From Cucumis sativus (taxonomy: Eukaryota > Streptophyta > Magnoliopsida > Cucurbitales > Cucurbitaceae), in contig NC_026660.2 of assembly GCF_000004075.3 (NCBI RefSeq), positions 17,999,837 to 18,063,836 on the forward strand: a stretch of DNA of 64,000 nucleotides. Direction: 5' to 3'. The position numbers and the translations under genes were made by a program. Each line of letters starts with the position of its first letter. Position 1 is the first letter of the stretch. The notes under the pieces are model-generated. The model was not told the origin of the DNA and did no database searches. It saw only the letters and a list, made by a program, of their open reading frames with translations. This document shows positions 39,801-51,800 of the stretch, piece by piece.

Positions 39801-42800
39801 ATGATTATAATTTTTTTAAAAAAAGGACAAAAATATATCAAAATAAATAATATACAAATAAAACAAACCTTCCATCTACTAATTCAGGTGCCAACAATCC
39901 AAAACGATCAATAAACTCGGCATAAGTTCTTCTAGTGGGATAACCTGCTAGACTTATTCGAACAGCCTCCAAAACACCCTTCACTCAAACAAGTTAAAAA
40001 GTTACATTGCGTCCACATGACTTGAACAAAGACTACATGCTGTTGTTGCACTTATGACCCAAATAACAAACTGCATGCATGGGTAAAACACGTAAATAGA
40101 AAATCTACACATAAAGAAAACAACCAGAAAAGAATAGTCAATGTTCATGTCTACATCACAGAATTTTCTTAATCTCACAGACTTTGCTATTTTTCTATCT
40201 TTGTTACAGTGTCTCCAGAATAACTGCACAAATCTCTTAATAAACTCTCTACTAAAACAAATAGAGTTTGTATTTGATTTCTAAGCTACCTTTTTAAAGA
40301 CTGTTTGACACTGCTGGTAAAATACTTTAAACACTATAAAGATGCACAAATCTCTTAATAAGCTTTCTACTAAAACAAAATTATTATTTAAACATATAAA
40401 TATAATTATAAATAAACAAATACCCCAAGCAAAAGAACCAGTAGCTCTTTCCCAATCTACAGGCATTATTGATCAAAGCTTCTCCCACGTCGAATCAAAA
40501 TTTCTGTTGATATATATCTCTACCAGTTGTGTATTCAACTTTATAAATTTTAGCAGCTCAGATATTATAGAAGAGAGAGAGAGAAAGAAAGACAGAATCG
40601 GGTCTTCAGTGGGGGAGAGAGAGAGAGAGAGAGAGGCGTCATTCTGGAAGGAGACTTTCACAGTTACAAGTGTATATAAACTATTCCCACGTCATGACCA
40701 TTTTTTATAAAATGCTTCAAAAAGGATATATATATTTAAAAAAAGAAGGAAATTCCCTCGACATGACCAATTGAAAAGAGTTTTCAAATCTATTCCGGTC
40801 TTCATTTGGATGAAATTCATATTTTATAAACACTTTCAATTGGTCATGATGTAAACTCAAAGTCTTGGAGAAATTTTGAAGAATGATCTTATTAACATTA
40901 GAATTAAACTGGAAGACTAAAATCCCGAAAAAAGTGAAATTCTTCTTATGGTCGCTCGCCTATAGAAGTTTGAACACTCATGAGAAACTTCAAAAGGAAA
41001 AAAATTCCAGCACGCCACGCTCAGTCCTTTGATGTGCTGCCTTTGTTTCAAAGACGAGGAGACCCTGGACCATTTATTTCTGCATTTTATCTTTAATAGG
41101 AAAGCGTTGAATACTTTGTTCAGAATCTTTAATATAGAGATTTGTCTTCCTAGTAAGGTTGATGGAGGGATGTTAGAAGGTCTTAATATTAGAGGTTATA
41201 GTTCAAAAAGAAACATTTTGTGGAGTTGTACTACCCGTTCCCTTTTGTGGTGTATTTGGCAAGAGAGGAATAGTATAATTTTTTAAGACAGTTACAATTC
41301 TTTTGATTCTTTTTGGACTGTGTTGCAACAGCTTCTTGTTAGAGTACGAATTACACCAAGCACTTTTTAATTACAGCCTTTATGTGATTTTCAACGATTG
41401 GAAAGCCCTTATTCTTTAGTTTTTTCTGGGGAGGGCCCTCTTATCCCTTGCCCTTAGGCTGTTGTCTTTTGTTCTATGAATATGTTTCTTATCAAAAAAA
41501 ATACAGGCCTTAAATAGGCTGGATAAAAGGACCGTCGGATTGTTTGAAAGGTAAAACTATTAAACTAAAACTCAAAAATAACCTAACCAGCCAATATATC
41601 AAACAAACTTAAAACCAGGAGACCCTAACCCTTTTAAACAATTAAGGAAAATCCCAAAAGAACCCTACATCAGGATCTTCACAATGCTACTCCACCTTTA
41701 CCACCCACTTTATCCATGCAAATTTTTTGCCCTCGATATGAATTATGGTCAGTGCAGTGACGGAACAACTCAAATGCAAAATGCAAACTTGACTTGTTTC
41801 CTTTTTAATGAATTAATGAAAAGAGACTACCAAGGCAAACTTGGAGCATTAGTCTTTAATGAAAAGTTGTTTCCTTCTCAAGAAAAAAATGCAAAATGCA
41901 AACTATTACCCCCAACATGAGTTTGAGCTAATAAAGTGAAGAAATAACTCAAATTCAAATGCCAGTACGCCGTAAACCATAAGACTTGGATACAACCTCT
42001 CAATCCTAAAACACTTATGCGATCTTTATGATCCACTTTCAAAAGTGTTCTAAATTTGAAGAATTAATAAGTGAACTGAACTTGCAACTCAAACACCAAC
42101 AACGATCTAATTATTGGAATACAGATATAAGGTTTAAGCATACAACTCAAAAAGATAATAAAATCACATTTTAATGTATAAATAACTAGTTGGAAACTAA
42201 AGTCAATCTCACCAAGTAAACAGAATAGGCTAAAAAAATGCAACCACTCAAGTTAACATAGGAACGTTAATCACGTATCTATCTGCATGCTGAAAGTTCC
42301 AACAAGAGGAAAGATATCAAATTTCCAGAAAACTGACCCCACAGCGTAATTGATGCAGAATGCTTAGATTCTCGAACTTCTGGGGCCTATTAAGAGAGTT
42401 TGGCTTCACACAGCGCACATAATGGGGCTCGGTAGAATTCAGTGTCTCCATCAGTGCTTGAAGTTGTTGCTGTTAGCAACGCAATTTGTAGATCAGAACA
42501 TCAGGTGGCAAAAAGAATAATAAAATTATTGAATAAAAATAGCATTTAGTGTAGTGAGCATTCTCTTCAAACGAAAGATGCAAAAATCTAAGTGTACTCA
42601 AAGAAGAAGTTAACCAAATAGTATGACATTGGACTTATAGTAAAACACGGCTTTCATCCAGAACACCTTTCTTTTCCAGCCCCCACTAGGACAAATAATA
42701 ATGTTATTATCTCCAAATACTAAAAAGGCAACTATCCAAATGTCGAACTTTATCCTAGAATAACTTCAAATATTTTCCTTTATTCTAATTCCAAATTATA

Positions 42801-45800
42801 ATTAGCAAATTTTTTCTTCTTTTGGATATCTGCAGGCGTTCGAGCCAGCCTACGCACACCTCAACATCTTACAGGACACCCCGCTAGACCCTACAACATT
42901 CGGATGTAAAGGAAACTTGGAGGATATTAATTATTAGGTAGGTAGCCACCATGGATTGTTATCATTAGCAAAGCTTCAACCTATCAACGATATGAACGCT
43001 GAAACTTAGTACATAGTACATAGATTGAAATACTTTTCAGTCTCACCTTAAATCTTGAGGCCACAGAAGAAAATTTATACGATGATCTTGAGGATTCCTC
43101 TGGTAAGGAAGAGAAAAGGCCAGCAACAAAATTGCATCTAGAAGAAGCCAATAAATTGCAATGTTCTACCACAACATAATCACGATTTTTATCTAAAAAT
43201 GTATCTGTATGATAAGTGACCTGCAGGGAGAAGAAAAAGACAACAACTTCACTCAAATGAAGTAAATAGTATTTATTTCACATAATAGGATCAAACATTT
43301 ACATCAAAAATACTACACACCTTTCCAGCATAATGGGAAAGGGTGAAATCTGTTTCTGAAAATTTTGTTCTTTCCAACCTCGGATGAGTACGAAAATTCT
43401 GAAACAATTTGGTTGAGAATGTTTCATGAGTTGATCTTGGGAACATACTGCAAGGAAAGGAAAATGAGGATAAGGATAAAATGCAGCAGAACAATTTATG
43501 CTAACACGCACCAATTGATATTGAATAACTCAGACGGTACCAAGCCTCATCCAGCAAACCAATGATCCCAATAGGTTTCTGCAAGTCATAAAGATAAGTT
43601 AATAGACAAGTGGGAAAAAAAGCCCAAACGATTAACACAGGCTTGGAAATATGGGTTAACGTGTGTGTGTTTGAGAGAGGGAGAGATACAGATTCTATGA
43701 AGTAAATATGTTGATTTAAATCAACATGGAGTCTAGCCAGCAATTTGGCAACACACGCACAAGTTAACAACATGAAGTGCAATAATCATGGACAGAAAGC
43801 AATTTCAAATATCACTGGTATACCAAAATGAACATGCAAGAATCAAATGACATTATAGTATATGTAAGTAAAAAAATTGATTTTATCTATTATAGGTCAT
43901 AATTATATTCTATTGATATGATATGCAATTAACAAACATAATGGCATATGAGCATCCAAACGATCAATCGATAAACCTCGGTCAATAATAGGTCTATCAA
44001 GTAGGTCCATAAGTGATAGACCTGGTAAACCTTTTAGTCTATAGGTGATGGGTGTCTTTTAGATATGTTCATCGCTTATCAACCTTTAAGAGTAATAGAT
44101 ATTAATAGAAGTTAAAATCATGTTGTATTTGCACCTAGTTTTCGATTGAGATAAATAGAAGTCAAGGACCATCAGTATTAATGCCACTTCATTTCTCACA
44201 GCCGTAATTATGCACATGGTTTCCATCCCCAACCAAAGAAAAATTTTCAAACAGTTAAACTCGCACTAAAATTTTTAAAGTTCAATAACCTAGATATCAC
44301 CCCATAAACAGGAAAATTGGCATAAAGGAAAACAGCAGAAAACCTTCTCAATCAAATCCAACACATCCTGATTGTCGATAAATTCAATGTAGCTCCAATT
44401 TATTTCCTCTTTGCTATACTCTTCCTGTTCCATCTTAAAGACATGCTGAAACAAGTAGAAAAGATTAAATACAAATCCCTCAACGGTAAATGCAATGAGA
44501 ATTACAAAGCTGCACACCTCATTAAAATGTTGCTGAAGCTTTTCATTTGCAAAATTGATGCAAAACTGCTCAAAACTGTATAAAATGATTGTGTTAATGA
44601 AACAGTGAATAACAATGATGGTACACCAAAATTCAAATAAAAAAGATTATCTGTGATCACACAGTTCGTTTCAAGTAGTCAAGAAGGCAGAAAATTGGTT
44701 CTGTGAGAAACCAGAAAAAAACTTTTCTAAGCTAAAAGGATGCTTCAAGTATAATAAATTAAAATGAAAAAGAGGCAATATGAAGAGTATTTTATAGGAG
44801 ATAAACAGTAAAGTTTCGATTACAAAGGTGGGAACAAGACACAAGAATTTCTTCAAGCATCGAAATCTTTCATACTGGAAAATACTCGAGACTCAAGGAA
44901 CCATATAGAAACCTCCTATTACTATTATGTTCTTCATGATAAGTAAAAGCAACTTCCATCCATTTGTAATAATATAGAACTACAGAAACCACCATATGTC
45001 AACTTTCACTTCACCACTTTAAAAGATTATACATCTTGAAAAACTAGTTGATTACTTTCCATCGAGACCCAAGATAATATTCTATATCAATGACCATCTA
45101 CCAGAAACTACAGAAACCATCATATTTCACACCGTTTTCCACGGACTATATCATAACATACAGATTAAAATCTCAATCAAGAAGTTCCCCAACAAAAACA
45201 AAACAAATGCCATTTACTAAAATATAATACAATTGTAGAAGATACTCAACAAAAGAAGACAAGTAAACAAATTACAAGCAAGGAATGTAGCTAGTTAGGC
45301 CAAAAACCTTCTTGATGCTAACATGTCAATACCCTACTCAACAAGATTTGAATCTAACAAAAAATTATAAGCTAAGAGAACTCCACGATTGGGCTCTAAT
45401 GAGAATTTATAATGCTCGAGACAGATGAACTACTACATTTCAAATTCAATGCACTATGAGATCAGTATTTTCATATAAATCAAAAGGCTAACAGTGCAAC
45501 TCCAGATGTAAAGAAATAAGGTTTAGGGCAAGGAGATTACCTATTGTCCTTAAAACACTCAAAACCGTAAATGTCCAGTAAACCAATTTGAAATTGAGAA
45601 TTCAAATCTTGCCCGACAGACTGGTTAATCTTATCAACAAGCCTGAAAGAAAAGACAATACATAAAAACTTATTTGCCCATGATTTGTGTAGCAAGTCCC
45701 AAAAAGAAAAAAAAAAAAGTAGTTCCAGTGCCTATCACCAATCAAACAGACGAGAATAAACAGTCTTTGCCAATGCATCCCGACTAGCAACAGCACCTTC

Positions 45801-48800
45801 ACAGTCTAGCGCTTTAACAATAATTCCTTCACGAGTTTGAATTGAGCGAGTACAAAGGGCCAAGACCAAGAGGTTGGAATCACACCTAGTTGTGAGAATG
45901 CATATTTAGCGATTGGCAACGCAAGTACATCAAGAAGGAAAGTGAACATCAATGTGAGTCAATTAGCAATTCATGTTATCATAAAATTCTTTAAAGGAGC
46001 TATAGATAATAATGCACAATTCACTGATCAGATACAAGTCCTAAAAGTGATTGGAGAAATATTCACAATACAGTCATGCAATGAAACACAACAATAAAAG
46101 CTTCATCCTTAACTAAAATAAAATGGCAAAAAAATTGAAGCACCTGGAAGGATGGGTAGGATTTGAGGCAAGATAAAGGCTAATGGGTTGCAATGACAAT
46201 AGTTAAGATAATATTGATGTTTGGGAAGAAACAAGCACAAGGAATTGAGAAATGAAAAAGAAGTAAGCTCTTGGAGTAGCACACCAAAGAGATTTTCCAG
46301 TTTTAGACCTTAGATCCCGCACCATGATCTGCATGATACACGTATTGGGACTAGCAAAGAGCTATTGAGAATTCAGTTATGAGACAGATAGTAGGAAAGA
46401 TTAAAGGCCAAATGCAATCCATAAATGTCCAATGTTATGGTATCTCTTTGGTTCAATGAAAAGCTAGTCCTTGACCTTTCAAGTTTGTACCTCACATCCC
46501 AGAGCTTTCAATTTCATGCCCAATAGACCCATAGATGTTTAATAAGTCCCAAATCTTTCAATTTAGTGTCTTATAGTCTTATAGTACCTAGAATTTTTAA
46601 TTTCTTTTTTTCACCAAGTCCTTAACCTATTCAACATTTTAAAATTTAACAAATATATTCTATACCAAACAGAAAGTTCGTATTAGACACAAAATTAAAC
46701 TTCCTTGGTAATTTGAAATATATATATATATTGAAGGGGAATTGTCAAAAATAGCAAAATTGACAAAATATTTATAATATATAGCAAAATTTCAGATTAT
46801 ATCAATATTTATAATATATAGCAAAATTTTGGATTATGTCAATGATAGACTTCTATCATTGACATAATCCAAAATTTTGCTATAGCTTGTAAATATTTTA
46901 GTTTATTTTGCTATTTTTAAAGATGCCCTTATATTGAATATGCTATAAATTTATTTAATACAGATTTTAAAGTTCAGGAACCTATTAGACACTTGTAAAA
47001 CTCAGAGACATTCAATAGAAAAGTTTAGAGATTTATTAGTTTAGGAATCTATTAGACACCACTCTAAAAGTTCAAGAATAAACTTGTAGCTTAACCTTTC
47101 TCTATCTATTAATTAATGTCTTTGCATTATTTTAAAATATGACCAGCAAAGACTACTATAAAATGATAAATAGACATCATTTCCTCTCTAATTGATATTA
47201 ATAATTCATAAACCTTAACAAAGCTAAAACCTCCCTGATCGGTATTAACCTTAGCAATGATGACTTAGCTCCTTTTAGTGAATCTACGGGATGCTCGGTT
47301 GATAATCTTCCCTTTAAATATTTGGGCTTCTCTATTGGAAGGGGTCATAATAGAAAAGAGATGTGGAACAATCTTGAAGAGAGATTCAGACACAAATTTG
47401 ATAAGTGGAGGAATGTATCCCTCTCCAAAGGGGGTAGACTAACTTTGGTGCAATCAGTTCTCAACAGCCTCCCTTGTTATCTTTTCTCCCTTGCTCAAGC
47501 TCCCGTTGGCGTTATTAATAGACTGGAACAGATGATCAGGAAGTTTGTTTGGACAGGTGGATCTACAAATCCAGTTGCTCATCTCGTCAACTGGGAATGC
47601 ACTTCCACCCCAACTTGTTACGGAGGTCTTGGGATTGGCTCTTTTAGGCAAAAGAATATTGCTCTTCTCACTAAATGGCTTTGGAGGTTTAGTAAGGAAG
47701 AAACCTCATTATGGAGACGATTAATTGTGGCCATCTATGGTTTAGATGAGAATGGGTGGTCTACCAAAGATCCAAACAGGGGAAAATCTCATAGAATATG
47801 GGCTGGTATTTTAAAGCATAAGGAGATATTCTTCAATTTTTCTGCTTTTGTTTTGGGAGAAGGAACAAAAATCAAATTTTGGAAGGATAAATGGTGTGCC
47901 GCGGAAACACTTGCAGAAAAATTCCCTAACTTATTCTCTTTGGCGCTGAATAAGGAAGCTTATGTGGCTGATTGCTGGTGTACTGCTACTCATTCTTGGA
48001 ATTTGGGCCTTAGAAGAAATATGCTCGACAATGAGATTGCCAATGCGGCCTCAGCTTTAGAAATTCTTCACTCTTGGGCCCCCACTGAAAGGAATGATAG
48101 TCTTAAATGGATTCCTAACATGAATGGCAATTTCACTACAAAATCTACTTTTCTTAACTTAACTAAGAGATCCCCCAACATTGTCGTTCCCTTGATTCGG
48201 CAGATTTGGAAGAACAAAATCCCGAAGAAGGTGAAGTTTTTCTTATGGTCGCTTGCTTACAGAAGCCTCAACACCCATGAGAAACTACAAAAAAAAATCC
48301 AGAACACCTTGCTTAGCCCCTCGATGTGTTGTCTATGCGCTAAAGATGAGGAAACGCTGGATCATTTATTCCTACATTGTCCTTTCACAAGAAAAGCTTG
48401 GAACACGCTGTTTGGTATGTTCGATTTGGAGCTTTGCCTTCCTAGCAAGATTGATAGATGGATGATTGAAGGTATTAACATTAGAGGTTACAGCCCTAAA
48501 GGAAACATCTTATGGAAATGTGCGTCGCGTTCCCTTTTGTGGAGCATTTGGAAAGAAAGGAATAGCAGAATTTTTGAAGATAGATTTAATTCTTTTGATT
48601 CTTTTTGGACTGTGGTTCAACACACAACCTGTTGGTGGAGTACGAATCACACCAAACACTTTTGTAATTATAGCCTTTCTATGATTTTCAACAATTGGAA
48701 GGCCATTATGTCTTAACTCTTTAGCTTCTTTCGGGGAGGGCCCTCTTGTCCCTCGCCCTTAGGATGTTCTGTTTTGTTATATGAATATACTTGTCTCTTA

Positions 48801-51800
48801 TCAAAAAAAAAAAAAATTCATAAACCTTCAGCTTTATGAATCAAACTAATATTTGGTCTTGGGAGGGAGGGAGCATTAAGAATATCTATACAGCATTAGA
48901 TATACTCTAATAATCCATCAAAGTAGGCTTTGAGTTTGGCAGTAGTTTAACATAACTGACTCAAAAGTTATTGTTGTGTTTTCTAACTACATCATCCATG
49001 TTGCCTGACAGAAGACTAAGTTGGGTTTTTCACTCAACATATTGTGTATTCTGACTGCATTTTGACCACATCATCTGAGATCAAGACCACATATAGTATA
49101 CATAAGGTTTAATATTAGTGTTACATCTAGTTCCTTCCACATTTTATTCTCAAATGAAAGATATGTGTCTGTGTGGTGTCAAATTACAATTGAAACCAAG
49201 TTGAGTTGACACCAATGGTGACATGATCTTCACTTGTTTTTAAAGGTGGGCTTACTAAGGCTGTTTTAATCAATAATTTCTTCGATGAACTGAACAAATT
49301 TCCTTTGCCTATGTGTTGTTTGTGTGAAAGAACATGACAAATGAGGTGTCAAAGATCCTTATACCTAATGTAGGCTACTTTCTTTTAGAAGACAAACAAG
49401 ATTATTCAAAGAGTGAAAATTACATTTCCAAAAATGCAGTTCATGAGCAACTATCTTTGCCCAAGGTTAAAAACAGGCAAGCAAGACAAATCAAAAGCTA
49501 AGAACAACCTCAAAAAAATAATAATAATAAAAGAAATTAAGAAATAAAAGTCAGGAATTCAAATTGTAGATTGTAAAAATACGGGGTAGTCATCAGAAAA
49601 AGAGTTGAAACCATGACTACATACGTTCCACCATGCACACATACATTTTTCTTTCCAAAATAGAAGCCTGAGAATTCAACCTAAGGGCAAGGATGACATT
49701 GCCGGTTTTCACTCAAAAAGAACACCAATACATAAAGTTTTAAAATACATATAAAAACTAAGACTAGCTTTATTTAGTTATTTATTTAAAATATACATTC
49801 TTTATTTATTGGAAGAAGAAAAAGATATGTAAAAATAGCTACCAATTTGATTTAAAATATCATAATCGGGGTAAAGTATGAAAAGCATTTTTTAAGCTTC
49901 CCACAATCACCTACATGAGAAGATTAGAAGCCACCCCTAGATGAAAGGAAGATTTTTCATCCTTCAAGACCGAAGAGTCGTATTCTTTTCCAGGAGAAAA
50001 CTCAACGTTCCCCAAATGCAAAATCGCAGCCAAGGTACGAAAGATAGCTTCCTGATCAGATGATAGAACCAAAATACATTAAGAGATTATGCCTCGTAAA
50101 ATCTACTGTGAAAAGACAAGGAAAACTCATATCGATCTAGTCCTCTCAAACCTGATCCTCATGACTGATACCAACTATGTCCATCGCTCTCCTTGTCCTA
50201 ATATACTCTTCAGCATTGCTCACTCCATCTAATTCATAGGTCTTGCTTTGATTTAAGTATCGAAAATGACTTGGGTGATCTAACTTGTACTTCTCGGCAT
50301 CCTAGACATGAATACACCAAAAAATATATACAATATTTACTTCTTGAGGAGCATACTAAACATCGAAAACATGAAATAATGTCACTAAAATACACCATTC
50401 ACATTAAGAAAAGAAACGACATAAAGGCACATACATTAGAATCAACAGAATAATAAGAAACATAGGGTAAATGGGAAAGACATTACCCTTCCTGAAGCAC
50501 ATAACTGATAAAAACAATGATAGTTCCTCTCAGGGTTCGTAATTTGTACAACACGAGAACGTTCTAGAAGGTAAGTTCTAATTGCAGCACCCGATATTCT
50601 ACCGTTGGTGTCAAATTGAATTTCAACAAACTTTCCAAAACGACTGCATTTAAAAAAGAACAAAACAATCCTATAAGTAATAACATCTTGAGTTGAATTA
50701 AATACACAACATCTACATATAGCATCATTGCAGTACAGACAGACTAAAATTGATTGCAAAGATGGACTTTGATCATTCGCATTATCAATGTATTCGAGCT
50801 ATTCTGTTGACTAAGGTTGGGGTCTATACCACATGTTTTTTCCAAATAACTTGACGTAGCAAATGTACCCTTCTTAGAAGATTATAGTTTTTATCCAAAG
50901 CCAGCCTTCAAGCAGGTTTCCCCTAATAGAAGCAAATCAACAGCAACAAGCAACAGGAACAAGCACCAGGGCAGTGAAGGTAACATATGGTCAAGAAGTA
51001 AGAAAAGGTAATAGATATAACAACTTTAAAAAAGTAACACAATGACGTACCTTTTTTTAATTATAAAAGACCACAGTCTAATTATGCAAAATAATGCCTA
51101 TAGAATAGTTACAAAAATTCTTCAAATTTGATGCCCATAGAGAGACATGATAACGCATAGGGACCAAATCTCACAAGGGTCTCTCCAAACCTTTAAAAAC
51201 TCCATTGTTTCGCTCATCCCACATCACCCACAAAATAGTATACACCCCGACAAAGCAAAGAAAACGACCCTTCTCCCCCAGTCGGGTTGGAAGGGACTCC
51301 TTAAGCAACGATCCCACGTCTCTGTGGCAGGCCCCCAAAACACCAAACATCTGAAACAGAAGCCCTCAACCAAACTAGAAAACTCACAAAGCCCAATGTT
51401 ATGGTCCTTCCTCTACCTTCCGACAGAGAAAGCAACAGAAGGGACCTACTAGCAAGGGCATCTTCCTCTTAAGACAATCCATCACGTTAGTACGACCGTG
51501 TAAAACTTGCCAATTAAAGAATCTCACCTTCCTAGGAATCGTATTCCTCCACAACACCGGAAATAGACAATCCTTCAATCAATATATGAAAGAAAGACTT
51601 ACACATGAGTCCTTCCAAAGGATCAAGATTCCAAAACCTCACAGCACTTCTCCCACAACTAAAAGGGTGACCCTCAAGTAAGGAAAGAAGATCACCCACC
51701 TCCATTGTTTCCCTAATGGAAAGAGCCCAGCAGAATCCAGAAAAAAGGAATACGAGCTCCCCGACCAGGCAACCACCCTAGAAAGTGATTTACAATATAA

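Noticed and set aside
50797..51045. Target duplication for the minus-strand LINE (bases next to its A tail, AACACAATGACGTAC)
   Set aside because: Only a loose match (TACACAATTGTAACG) exists near 51810; not enough to claim a duplication.
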